Source of the DNA: Macrothele yani
Taxonomy: Eukaryota; Arthropoda; Arachnida; Araneae; Macrothelidae
Length of the DNA: 64,000 nucleotides
Assembly: GCA_039090855.1 (NCBI GenBank)
Contig: CM077023.1
Coordinates: 77,227,127 to 77,291,126 of the forward strand
Direction: 5' to 3'
Under the pieces are notes generated by a model. It made no database searches. It was given only the letters and a program-made list of their open reading frames with translations, and was not told the origin of the DNA. Of this stretch, positions 1-9,842 are shown in pieces (within the stretch, counting starts at the first letter, position 1; every line of letters starts with the position of its first letter). A program made the translations under genes and the position numbers.

Positions 1-228
1 CCAGAAGGACAGACCATCGATGGACAGCCGAAATTTTAGATTGGATTCCAAGGGACAGGAAAAGACCCAGAAGAAGACTACATGGGAGATGGGTGGATGA
101 AATTCGAAAGTATGCGGGAGTGACATGGAGGAGACTGGCACACGACAGACCGTTGTGGAGGAAACTTGGGGAGACCTTCGTCCAGCAGTGGACTGATAAT
201 GGTTGACAATGATGATGATGATGATATA
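1..228 (+). mobile_element. RTE LINE 3'-end fragment
   Basis: This is the last ~200 bp of an RTE-type LINE in plus orientation. It matches the C-terminal codons and 3' tail of the intact minus-strand element at 498-3660. The encoded stretch includes ILDWIPRDRKRPRRRPHGRW, the basic C-terminal signature of the family, and ends in a (TGA)n tail at about 206-224 that runs into a TA repeat. The window edge cuts its 5' side, so its true length is unknown. Confidence 0.85.
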
Positions 229-229
229 T

Positions 230-425
230 ATTTTAGATTGGATTCCAAGGGACAGGAAAAGACCCAGAAGAAGACCACATGGGAGATGGATGGATGAAAT
301 TCGGAAGTATGCGGGAGTGACATGGAGGAGACTGGCACAAGACAGACCGTTGTGGAGGAAACTTGGGAAGACCTTCATCCAGTAGTGGATTGATAATGGT
401 TGACGATGGACGATGATGATATATA
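230..425 (+). mobile_element. RTE LINE 3'-end fragment, second copy
   Basis: A second plus-strand RTE 3' end lies directly after the first, separated only by TA/TGA microsatellite. It starts at the codons for ILDWIPRDRKR, so it is strongly 5'-truncated, and it ends in GATGATGATATATA. It differs from the first copy by scattered substitutions. It is probably an independent insertion into the tail of the previous copy, although local duplication is also possible. Confidence 0.8.
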
Positions 426-429
426 TATA

Positions 430-472
430 TCATCATCATTGCCAACCATTATCAATCCACTGGCAGACTGGC
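430..472 (-). mobile_element. Very short RTE LINE 3' end
   Basis: About 35 bp match the last bases of the RTE element and its (ATG)n tail in minus orientation, with TA repeats on both sides. It resembles an abortive, extremely 5'-truncated insertion next to the full-length copy. Confidence 0.6.
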
Positions 473-501
473 TATATATATATATATATATATATATATA
501 A
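473..501. repeat. (TA)n microsatellite at the 3' side of the RTE LINE
   Basis: An uninterrupted TA run lies between the short RTE end and the tail of the full-length RTE. A second TA run at 3661-3703 borders the other end of the full-length element, so the LINE sits inside, or generated, a TA microsatellite. Confidence 0.9.
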
Positions 502-3500
502 TCATCATCATCATCATTGTCAACCATTATCAATCCACTGCTGGACGAAGGTCTCCCCAAGTTTCCTCCACAACGGTCTGTCTTGTGCCAGTCTCCTCCA
601 TGTCACCTCTGCATACTTTCGAATTTCATCCACCCATCTCCCATGTGGTCTTCTTCTGGGTCTTTTCCTGTCCCTTGGAATCCAATCTAAAATTTCGGCT
701 GTCCATCGATGATCTGTCCTTCTGGCAGTATGTCCAGCCCATTGCCATTTCAGGGATTTAACTCTGATCATGATGTCTTCCACTCTCGTCATTTTTCGGA
801 TCCACGAGTTCCTCTTCTTATCTCTCCTGGTTACACCAAGCATGCACCTCTCCATGCTTCTTTGAGTCGTCTGCAGCCTTTGTATGTCTCTTTTAGTTAA
901 GGTCCACGTCTCTGCACCATACGTAAGCACTGGAAGGATGCATTGATCAAACACTTTTCTTTTAAGACATAATGGCATATTGCTCTTGAAAATTATGCTG
1001 TTTTTTCCAAAAGCTCTCCAGGCAAGTTTTGTACGCCGATTAATTTCTTCATCAATGTGACCCTCACTTGATATCTGCTGTCCAAGATAAACGTACGTGT
1101 CTGTTATCTCCAGCTTTTCTCCATCAATCGATAAATCTTCATTTCTTGTAAAAGCATTGAACATCACTTTTGTCTTCTGAAAGTTCATTTTTAATCCCAC
1201 TTCTTTACTCTTGTCAGCAAGTTCCTGGATCATACTCTGCAGCTCTGATGGGGTAGTTGCAAAAATGACTACGTCATCAGCAAAACGAAGGTGGGTTAGA
1301 TAATCTCCATTAATCTTTGTCCCCTTGTTTTCCCAGCTCAGCGACTGAAAAACACCCTCCAATGTGGCATTAAAGAGCTTCGGAGATATGGTGTCACCTT
1401 GTCTCACTCCATTTCCAATTTTTACGTGTGTTGTATTTTCAAACAGCCTAATCTTTGCACTTGTATTTTCATAGATGTTATTAATAATATTAATGTATGC
1501 ATCTTCAATACCGCAGGATTTCAGAGCCATTGCAACTGCTGATGGTTTCACCGAATCAAAGGCTTTTTCATAATCGATAAAAGCCATGCACAATGGAAGT
1601 TCATATTCCCTCGCTCTTTCAATTAGTTCTCTTAGTACGTGGATATGATCTATTGTGCTGTAGCCACTCCTGAATCCAGCTTGTTCTCTCGGTTGAGCCA
1701 TGTCCAGTGTTACCTTCAAGCGGTGTGAAAGAACTTTAGTGAAGATTTTATAAACTACTGATAGGAGGCTGATAGGTCTGTAGTTTCCGAGATCCTCAAT
1801 GTCACCTTTCTTATGTAGCAGGATCATTGTAGCGTTGTTCCAATCCTCAGGAATCTTCCCTTCATTAAGGCATCGAGTGAAAATTTGGGCGAGTACTGTT
1901 TCGATTTCTCCACTTGCTTCTTGTATGATGTCTACAGTAATTCCATCTTCTCCTGGAGCTTTTCCTCGCTTCATGTTCTTGATTGCATGTGCAACTTCTG
2001 CTGGAAGGACTGGAGGAACTCTGGTACTGGTATCTTTCATGATGTCTGGAGTGCATATATCATCCCTTTCATATAATTTGGAGTAGAAATCTTTCACTCT
2101 TGTCAAAATTTCGCCTCTATTTCTTGTTACAGAACCATCTTCTTTTCTCAGTGCCATAATCTGTTTTCTTCCCTTACTGAGATGTCCCTTTGCTATCTTT
2201 AGGCTTTGGTTGTTTTCAATTGCTTTCCTCACTAGTTCACAGTTGAATTTCCTTACGTCTTCAGTGATACTTTTTCTTACTGTCTTGCATAGCTCTATAT
2301 ATTCCACTTTGGAAGTCACATCTTCTTTAGTTGTCCTCATCTCTCTTCTTTTTTGCATCAACATTTTGGTTTTTCCTGATAATTTGTTCACATGCAACTT
2401 GTTCTTAGACCCAGCTAATTTTGTTGCTGTTTCCATAAGAGCTTTGGTTACTTTTCTGTTAACTTCAGAGATGTCCACTTCTTCCGATGTTAGGCCTTCT
2501 AAAGCAGAGAACCTGTTCTTCAGTTCTAACTTGAAGGTATTATGGTGTTTTTTAAGGTTGGTTATGTCAATAGATTTTGTTTGTCTTATGAGCTTGCCAC
2601 GTTCAAGTTTAGTGTTGAGGTGCATCTTACATCTCACCAATCTATGGTCACTACCTGTGTTGAACTTGTTTAGCACACTGCAGTCTTCTATGACGAATTT
2701 TTTGTTACACATAATAAAATCAATTTCACTTGTCGTCCCATTTGGGTGTCTCCATGTCCATTTCCTGTGTGGCTTTTTCTTGAAGAAGGAGTTCAAGATG
2801 AAAAACCCTTCTGCCTCTGCAAACTCAACGAGAGTATTTCCACGCTGGTTTCTGTTGCCATGACCGAATTTAGCTACTGAAGTTTCATTCTGTTGCCGTT
2901 GCCCTATTTTTGCATTGAAATCTCCCATAATTATTTTCAAGTGCTGCTTACCTTTATTATTTAGATGACAAATTTCCTCATAAAATTCTTCAATTTCTTC
3001 TTCAGGATGACTTGTGGTGGGTGCATAAGTTTGAATAATCTGAGCCTGGTATCTTTTCGAGAGTTGGATAACAAGTCGTGCAGCTCTGTCAGAGGAACTT
3101 TCAACTTCTACAACTTTATCCTTCAGTTTCTTGTTTATTATAAATCCAACACCACTAGTTCTGCCAGTATCTGTCCCACGATAGTAGAAGAGATGTCCAC
3201 TTTTCAGTTCGATGAGATCTTCTCCTTTTCTCCTTACCTCACTTAGCCCCACGATGTCCCACTTGATCCTTTGTAGTTCCTCTTCCAATTCAAGAAGCCT
3301 TGAATCAGAAGATAGGGAGCGTCCATTGTAAGTAGCCAAGGTCAGCATCAGATGGCAGCCTAGTCCGGTCCTCCTGGGATTCTTAGCACCCTCTGCCTTC
3401 ATGTCGCACTGGCCGCTGCCTTGGCCAGGTACATTCCAGCTGCCGGAGACTGAGGGCCAAGATTTAAGTTGTGGAATCATTTTGGAGGGGTTTGGCCATA

Positions 3501-3657
3501 ACTCACCACGCTGGCCAAGCGGGTTGGTGAGTGTGGGATAGAATTTCCTCTAATCCCGATGGTATAGTTATACCGCTATGGGCGGTCGTCAGAGCCCCTT
3601 TAGTGGGAACAGGATGCACCACGAGAAGGCGGGGTTGACATTTGTCAAGGAGAGGCT

Positions 3658-3660
<3 letters not shown>
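498..3660 (-). mobile_element. Full-length RTE-type non-LTR retrotransposon
   Basis: This minus-strand LINE has an intact single ORF (520-3480), about 180 bp of 5' UTR (3481-3660), and a very short 3' UTR ending in (ATG)n at about 498-515. A short 3' UTR with a simple-repeat tail is characteristic of the RTE clade. TA microsatellites flank both ends. Three partial 3' ends of the same family lie immediately alongside. No disabling mutation is visible, so this may be a young insertion. Confidence 0.88.
520..3480 (-). CDS. RTE-type LINE endonuclease-reverse transcriptase, intact
   Basis: A 986-residue polyprotein. Residues ~46-285 form an APE-type endonuclease: LATYNGRSL, SEVR with the catalytic Glu at 81, MGDFNAKIG at 185-193, and GSDHR at 276-280. 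Residues ~505-790 form a reverse transcriptase: NYRPISLLS near 566, AFIDYEKAFDSV near 633 with the first catalytic Asp, GVRQGDTISP at 691-700, and LRFADDVVIF at 731-740 with the catalytic Asp pair. The C-terminus is basic and carries W-RRLAQDRPLWRKL, typical of RTE proteins often mislabelled as craniofacial development protein 2-like. The protein would nick target DNA and copy its own RNA at the nick. All catalytic residues I can check are present. The first ATG gives a plausible N-terminus, but a downstream start is possible. Confidence 0.9.
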   Translation of the reverse strand: MIPQLKSWPSVSGSWNVPGQGSGQCDMKAEGAKNPRRTGLGCHLMLTLATYNGRSLSSDSRLLELEEELQRIKWDIVGLSEVRRKGEDLIELKSGHLFYYRGTDTGRTSGVGFIINKKLKDKVVEVESSSDRAARLVIQLSKRYQAQIIQTYAPTTSHPEEEIEEFYEEICHLNNKGKQHLKIIMGDFNAKIGQRQQNETSVAKFGHGNRNQRGNTLVEFAEAEGFFILNSFFKKKPHRKWTWRHPNGTTSEIDFIMCNKKFVIEDCSVLNKFNTGSDHRLVRCKMHLNTKLERGKLIRQTKSIDITNLKKHHNTFKLELKNRFSALEGLTSEEVDISEVNRKVTKALMETATKLAGSKNKLHVNKLSGKTKMLMQKRREMRTTKEDVTSKVEYIELCKTVRKSITEDVRKFNCELVRKAIENNQSLKIAKGHLSKGRKQIMALRKEDGSVTRNRGEILTRVKDFYSKLYERDDICTPDIMKDTSTRVPPVLPAEVAHAIKNMKRGKAPGEDGITVDIIQEASGEIETVLAQIFTRCLNEGKIPEDWNNATMILLHKKGDIEDLGNYRPISLLSVVYKIFTKVLSHRLKVTLDMAQPREQAGFRSGYSTIDHIHVLRELIERAREYELPLCMAFIDYEKAFDSVKPSAVAMALKSCGIEDAYINIINNIYENTSAKIRLFENTTHVKIGNGVRQGDTISPKLFNATLEGVFQSLSWENKGTKINGDYLTHLRFADDVVIFATTPSELQSMIQELADKSKEVGLKMNFQKTKVMFNAFTRNEDLSIDGEKLEITDTYVYLGQQISSEGHIDEEINRRTKLAWRAFGKNSIIFKSNMPLCLKRKVFDQCILPVLTYGAETWTLTKRDIQRLQTTQRSMERCMLGVTRRDKKRNSWIRKMTRVEDIMIRVKSLKWQWAGHTARRTDHRWTAEILDWIPRDRKRPRRRPHGRWVDEIRKYAEVTWRRLAQDRPLWRKLGETFVQQWIDNG

Positions 3661-3703
<43 letters not shown>
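3661..3703. repeat. (TA)n microsatellite at the 5' side of the RTE LINE
   Basis: A pure AT dinucleotide run borders the 5' end of the full-length RTE element. Confidence 0.95.
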
Positions 3704-3704
<1 letters not shown>

Positions 3705-4752
3705 TGAAGAGCAAAGCTGAAAACTAAGGAAAAATTTTTGAATTTAAAACGAAAGTTGCAAAATAACCTGAAGATCAAAACGCGCAACGCAGCAGTTATG
3801 AAAATTCAGAATTCACATTCTATTAAGAAGAGACCTAAGCAAAAAAATATATATATTTTTGACTCATACCAAGTACAACATAGAAAAGGTTATGTATCTA
3901 CCGGTGTGAGTAAAAGGAGAAAAGATAAAAAATAAAATAAAACAACTGAATGTAGAAAGTGTCGAGAATACTGAGCCTTGGCTTTATCAAGGACCAGCAA
4001 AAACTCTGCATTTTCTCACTTCCACAAAGACCCAGTTGGAAATGGGTTTCTGCAAAGCCATAGATGCAAGTAATAAGCCCACCAAAAATTGTTTTAAAAA
4101 ATATATATATGTCATGACCTCCGCAGAGTTGTATGACCTAGCTTTAGTTAACAATTTAGCTTGCATCCATGACTTTCATGACCCGACCCATGCTCTTCAT
4201 CTGCTACTACTAAACAGAAAGAAGATTAAAGAGAACTCAAGTTGTGAGAGTGACATAATAATTGGAAATAATGTTCAGCTATAACGAAATGCCAAGTTCG
4301 CCTGAGAGATAATTTAAACCTGAATAGCAATGCAAAAGTATTCCAAATTTTTACATTGCAATTAAAAAAGGAAATATTAATTATTTAAAACTCAGATTTT
4401 TGAAAGAAAACCTGATTCTAATACCCCCACTCCACAACTTCTGACAACACAAAAACGAGAACAAATCAAAGACAAAGAAGATAGCCAGTGCCGTAAGAGA
4501 AGCACACCGCCCATGCCTTACGGAACTCACACCCGGGACCAACTCATACGAAGGATCCAAAACCAACGCCTCAGAGTGCTCGGGCACTGTTTTTATTTAT
4601 CAGCGCTCCTGTAAAAAACCACCTAGCTGTTGTAGTGTCTGATGAAGTGTGTTTGAAGTTCACACTGGTAAAGCATTTTGTCTTTGGCGAAACTTATTTG
4701 TTTGCAGCTTGATTTGCTGGAGAAAACTTTTTGCATTCTCATTTTAACCATA
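3704..4752. other. Unassigned AT-rich stretch with a decayed SINE
   Basis: No gene is recognised. Two short open frames (3738-3935 and 4036-4284) are lysine-rich or featureless and show no domain I know. At about 4484-4590 there is a diverged minus-strand copy of the SINE family seen at 13667-13897, recognisable by the complement of GTCTTACGGCACTGGC. The stretch could hold upstream exons of the C1q gene, but I see no convincing splice-bounded coding segment. Confidence 0.5.
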
Positions 4753-4754
4753 TA

Positions 4755-5972
4755 CACTGAGGTGCTAAAAACAAACAAACTTGGAAGAGCGCTACCATTT
4801 CCATTACGTGCCACCACACCCATGCAGTAAATCGTATCGTCAGCAAACGACGTATATATAGAGGCTGATATCTCCACAAGCTCAGGTAGTAGCATTCGCA
4901 GTCCAGATGCCAGCTTATCAGGATTTAAGCGATTTCGACCGTGGTATGATAGTCGACACCCGGGAGATGGGCTACTCCACCTCGGAAATTACCACGAAAT
5001 TTGGATCTACACGGTCAACAATTTCAAGGGTGTGCCTGGACTACACCACCTCAGGGAAAACATCCAGAGTGCGAGACCGGTGTGGCCATAGGAAAGCCCT
5101 GGATGATCGTGGACAACGGCGTCGGGCATGGATCGTAATATACACCAGGCGTGCATCATTGCCGGAAACCACAGCTCAATTTAATGCTGAGTCCAGTAGT
5201 AGTATCAGCTTTCGGACAGTAGCAACGTTTCCTGTGTTCTATGGGGTTCAGGAGCCTACAGCCCACCCAGGTGACACTGCCGACCCGACGACACAAGGCT
5301 GTATGCCTCGCCTGGGTTCGAGAACCCCGCCATTGGACGCAAGACGACTGGAAATGTGTGCCCTGGCCCGTCGAATCGCGGTACCAACTGTTTCGCGCAG
5401 ATGGCAGACTCCGGGTGTGGCGACAATCTCACGATGCAGTGGATCCCGCATGCCTACAAGGGAAAATGAAGGCCGACGGTTGCTCTGTGATGGTGTGGGG
5501 TGTATTTAACTGCCACACATTAGGACCCCTCATACGTCTGCAGACCGCTCTGACCGGTGGAGGCTACGTAACCATCCTTAGGGATCATTTGTACCCTTTC
5601 ATGTCATGCAACCACTCCGATGGGTGCGACCTCACGACAATGTGCCACCGCACACGTCCACAGTAGCCCGTTTATGGGTGGAGGAACATTCCACGGAGTT
5701 TGGTATCCTGAATTGTCCCCCCTTGTTCGCAGGATTTAAACACCATCGAACACATTTGGGATGCTGCTCAACGTGCCGTGAATGCCAGGAATCCTCCACC
5801 GGCGAATACTACAGAATTGTGGGACGCTCCTCAGGAAGCATGGTGTGCACTGTCTCTACAGTAGTACAGGGAGCTCGTGGAGTCCATGCCCCGTCGCGTT
5901 GCTGCTATTATTCGATCACGAGAAGGACCAACGCGGTATTAGAGAGGTATCCCGTTTTTGGGGACTTTATGG
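4755..5972 (+). pseudogene. Tc1-like transposon, degraded
   Basis: The element lies between TA dinucleotides (4753-4754 and about 5973-5974) and starts CACTGAGGTGCTAAAAAC. Its transposase begins at 4907 with MPAYQDLSDFDRGMIVDTRE, a Tc1-type helix-turn-helix start. It then shifts frame near 5240, where WTQDDWKC, VMVWGVFNCHTLGPL and RDHLYPFMSC follow, and again near 5610-5700 before the C-terminal part. At least two frameshifts and a decayed 3' end make it inactive. At 1218 bp it is one base shorter than the related copy at 48060-49278. It ends about 96 bp before the first C1q-type exon. Confidence 0.85.
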
Positions 5973-6068
5973 TATTACGGCTCTTATAATATTTTCTCTT
6001 CTGAACTGGGTAATCATTACATGCTGTACATGCTATGGCAAGATTTCACGTTATTAATTTTCTTACAG

Positions 6069-6274
6069 ACCTACAACGCTGGAAGCTATGATAGATTTCT
6101 TGATGAATTCTCTTCAACTAGTGGAAGATTTACAGCTCCAAGAACAGGTTTTTACACATTTTTCGTCAGACTGCACCTCCATCTGGAAGCCCCTGATGGT
6201 GGACCTCTCGGGAACTTAGGAAGTGAACTGTTTTCTGCTCTGTTATGCATTGAGTCTTTGTGCCAACAAAATGT
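6069..6274 (+). CDS. C1q/TNF-like domain gene, exon A (adipolin/erythroferrone type)
   Basis: A spliced host exon of 206 nt. It is preceded by a pyrimidine-rich acceptor (TTAATTTTCTTACAG, ending at 6068) and followed by a strong donor (GTAAGT at 6275). The reading frame gives SGRFTAPRTGFYTFFVRL, the diagnostic inner-strand motif of C1q/TNF-like jelly-roll domains, and ends in CIESLCQQN, resembling the cysteine-containing strand of adipolin/erythroferrone (FAM132/CTRP12-type) proteins. It ends in phase 2 and joins exon B in frame. Such proteins are secreted trimeric signalling molecules in vertebrates; the role here is inferred only. Earlier exons (signal peptide, N-terminal region) are not found in the window. 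Confidence 0.82.
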
Positions 6275-6289
6275 GTAAGTTGAAACATA

Positions 6290-9200
6290 TGCAATTTTGA
6301 TCCACATTCAGTTTATATATTGTTAACTAAATTTCGATCTCCCTTCCCTTCACGAAGCTTCGCCGGTGTGTTATTCTTAGCACACAGTATTTGACTGCTT
6401 GTGTGTGTGGTCTTAGTCTTACGCTGTTGTTTTTGTGTGTGGTAAAATATTATTGTGCTATGTACTTGTATTTAGTATCTACATTTTAAGAAATTAATCA
6501 TGAGTAAGTGTTCTAGAGACATACGTTTTCTCTTTTCAAAGTCAAATGACCCGCAAACACCTTCCATGCGTAGTTCACAAACTTCAACATGTGAAAGTGA
6601 AGTGCTACGAGAACGAAATCTTCCTAAACAGGAACCATGTAATTCTGTTGAGTTCATGGACGATCTGGGTGATTTGCAGAGCGGTCCATCTCGCCCAGTC
6701 TTACTGCAGTGTCCGCTTTCAGACTTCTTAGGCACTAAGCGTGGTTTTACAGCTTCGTATTTAAAAAAGTTTGAATGGCTAGAATATAGTGTGAAAACAG
6801 ATGCTGCGTTTTGTTATGCATGTAGGCAATTTCCTTCAAGTAACAAAGAGGATTTACACACAGAAAAAGGAATGAAAAATTGAAAAAAAACAGGTGAAAA
6901 GTTGAAAAAACATTCAGTTAATGCAGCGCACTCATTTTCTATGTCGAAATATGTTAATTTTAGGAAACCGACAGAGACAGTAGCTACGAAAATATGCGCA
7001 TCTCATAAAGAACTTGTGAGTGAAAACCATGAATACTTAAAAAAAAAGGTTTTGGATATTCTTCTGTATCTGGCAAAGCAGGGGCTTGGCACTTCGCGGA
7101 TATGACGAGTCCAGTGAATCCCACAACAAGGGCAATTATTTAGAGTTGTGTGAACTTTTTTGTAAATATGACGAAAAATTTAAAGACAAGTATGAACGTT
7201 ACCATAATTTTAAAAGTCCTTGTATACAGAATGAATTGTCACAAATTGTCAGAGAAGAAGTCTTGAAAACAATTGTGAACGAGGTAAACGAAGCTGGGTT
7301 CTTTTCACTCATGGTCGATGAGGCCAAATCCCATAGGGTTCAACAGCTATGTATTTGTATACGATACCTTTACGGCCAAGAGTTTAAAAAGAATACTGAC
7401 AATGGAGGATGTATCGCTGTCACGAACTGCAGATTCGTTAGCAAATATTATTCTGACCTTTCTTAATGGCATTGGAGTTAATGCCCTGATGGTTGGCCAG
7501 TCATACGATGGGGCCAGTGTCATGTCTGGAGTGAAAAACGGACTGCAGAAAATTATAAGAGAAAATCACTCTTTTGCGATATATGTGCATTGCTTGGCAC
7601 ATAAGGTCAACCTGGTTCTGGTGGCTGCTTGCAAGGACAATGACTTGAGCTGTAATTTTTTCAACGTTATGCAGTCATTGTATGAGTATTTCTCATATCC
7701 GGACACTCATGCAATGTTCCGAGCTGTGCAAAAAGAAAGAAATATCAAAACACCAGGACCTCACGAAATAAATAAATTGAGCGACACGCGCTGGTCTTGT
7801 AGGGCCACAACTGTGCTATCTGTTAAGCGAAACTACATGGCAATTGTGGTTGTATTAAGCGATACAGCGGCAGACATGAGACACTCTAAATCGGCAGAAG
7901 CAAGAGGACTCCTAATGTCTATCAAATCACTTGATTTCATTGTTTGCATGGTTGATTTTGCTGAATACCTGTCTCTTATCAATATCTTGAGTAAAGCATT
8001 GCAGAGAGTGGACACTTGTATCGCACAATGTGCTAAGACAGCCAGTGGAGTAATTAAAGAACTTGATTCGAAAAGAAATGAAGTAGCTTGGGATAAAAAA
8101 TAGGAAGAAGTGAAAGTTTTCGGAAAAGACTGTGAAGTCGACATAATACCTGTTACAAGTGAAATGGAAGTAGAAGATTGGGAGGTTCTGAAACAAAAAC
8201 GGCCCCGGATGATTTCAAAAAAGCTAGATCATTATGCTGTGTTGTCATCTGTCGGTCAAAGAATGAGGAACGAAGGAGTAAGTGCAAAAGTTGAAGAAAT
8301 CGAAAATGCTGAATCTCAATTGAAACGAAATTACGGATGCAATTTCTTCTACCCTGTTTTGGACATTTTGCTGGAAGAAATGAGGAGAAGATTTACTGGT
8401 GATGTTCTTCAAGTCGCAGAGTCCAGTGAAGAGTTGCTTCGTTTAAACGAGGAAGGTTCCAAGTTCTTTATTGACACCTATTCTGTGTCAAGAAAAGATC
8501 ACGCAATGTTGAAAGCAGAAATGTCTGTATTGAGAAACGTGATGGAAAGCTCGGGTGTCAGTTTAAAGGACAGGCCCCTTAAAAGTGTTCTTAAAGATAT
8601 GAAAGGAAATATTTTGAACAAAGACATGGACCTTTTTCCGAATATACGGAAACTCCTCAAGAGCTGTTTAACTTTGCCATCTAGCAGTGCTACCTGTTAA
8701 TGGTCGTTCTCGGCAATGCGTCGTATTAATAACCGGTTAAGATGCACTATGAATCAGGAACGATTATCTAACTTGGTGATTTTTTCAGAATCAGATATAG
8801 TTAAAGATTTGGACCCAGATGCCTTGATTGACAAATATAACTCGAAATGTGAAAAACGAAGGATTGTTTTGCAATAGTAGTTTGTGCACTAACCACTGAT
8901 TCAGAACCAGACTCATTCTCTAAGTGATTTCTATTGGTATTATAGTCTGACTGTGTTAATGTAATTTTATTATGGATTGAATAATTTAAAACAAATATAA
9001 ATAATTCATTGTTTTTATTTAAATCATCAATCTCTTAGTTACAATGTTACATGTAATTTTCACCGTTACAAAATAGCCGCCATTCCAAACTTTTAATCCT
9101 AAATATAAAAATATATTCTATGATGGTTCTTATTGGTACGATGTCACAGGTCATCGTCAATCGTATCGTTTTTGTACTGTTGACAATTGCAGCAGGTCTT

Positions 9201-9328
9201 GGCATGATTTTTATCTTCTGGGAACAAGGATCACAACAATCCCTACCTCCCCTATTAACCCGACATATTTATCGTGCCCCCCCCACCCAAGCAATAGGCT
9301 CTATCTCCGCCTATGGGATTCAACTGTA
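6290..9328 (+). mobile_element. hAT-family transposon (ZMYM1-like type), degraded
   Basis: The element lies in intron 1 of the C1q gene, starting very soon after the exon A donor. The transposase remnant is at 6500-8878. The 3' end near 9325 has the C-run followed by CTATCTCCGCC, the typical look of hAT ends of this type. The 5' terminus and the 8-bp duplication could not be pinned down. Confidence 0.7.
6500..8878 (+). pseudogene. hAT transposase pseudogene (TTF zinc finger, DUF4371, C-terminal dimerisation region)
   Basis: Reading through frames gives, in order: an N-terminal TTF-type zinc-finger segment (CPLSDFLGTKRGF, then AFCYACRQF near 6820); the segment GYDESSESHNKGNYLEL (7092-7142) typical of ZMYM1-like hAT transposases; SLMVDEA and GQSYDGASVMSG; YVHCLAHKVNLVL (from ~7583); LSDTRWSCR; and a C-terminal NRLRCTMNQERLSNL hAT dimerisation motif near 8730-8780. 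Lesions include a Trp-to-stop change near 6881, an extra base near 7090, a frameshift near 7380, stops at 8101-8103 and 8698-8700, and more. It cannot make an active transposase. Confidence 0.88.
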
Positions 9329-9504
9329 GTTATATGTACTGGGCTGTCAGTCTAAGCAAGGATATTGCAAATGGCTAGATTTATAAGTTGTACACCATCA
9401 GTTTAACTTTGTACAGTAAAGAAAATTTGTGGTTATTCTAAAGGCTGTGTGACCACAGATGGTGGTTGGGTATAAAGTGCTGCTTATGTCTCTGGAATAC
9501 AGTA

Positions 9505-9516
9505 GAAGCACAGCTT
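9505..9516. repeat. 12-bp target duplication of PLE1, left
   Basis: GAAGCACAGCTT occurs here and again at 11740-11751, flanking the Penelope-like element exactly. Confidence 0.85.
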
Positions 9517-9598
9517 CCAAACTATGAACATGTCGTTTTATACACGATAAAAATGACGAAAATGGCATTTAAAACCCTTTAATGATAAGTTAAAACCA

Positions 9599-9647
9599 AT
9601 TTCATGAGTACTTTCAATCCTATTTTAGGACCATCCTCAGATGAAAT
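9599..9647 (-). ncRNA. Hammerhead ribozyme-like motif, PLE1 left pLTR
   Basis: On the minus strand the order is: stem I strand ATTTCAT, core CTGAGGA (consensus CUGANGA), stem II GGTCCT/AGGATT (pairs with two G-U), core GAAA, a minimal stem III (G-TA-C), then U-C and the stem I partner ATGAAAT. Stem I is a perfect 7 bp. Hammerhead motifs with a very short stem III are established for Penelope-like elements. Self-cleavage is inferred, not shown. Confidence 0.68.
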
Positions 9648-9842
9648 GAACATGACCTAGAGATCACACAATTTAATATAACATGCACATTGCCAGGTTA
9701 CCGTATACGCATGATTAAAGTTCAACACACTATTGTCGTAAGCAACTAATAAACAACTCAAATTATTGAACGAGAATCCTGAGTTGGCCATAGTGGCGAC
9801 TGACAAGTCGTCACAGGTAGTTATTTTCAACAAACAAGAGTA

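Noticed and set aside
3738..4284. Upstream exons of the C1q gene
   Set aside because: The two lysine-rich or featureless frames contain stops between them and do not resemble the N-terminal part of C1q/adipolin-type proteins; no acceptor and donor pair fits.
5248..5451. Minus-strand open frame within the first Tc1
   Set aside because: It is the complement of transposase coding sequence.
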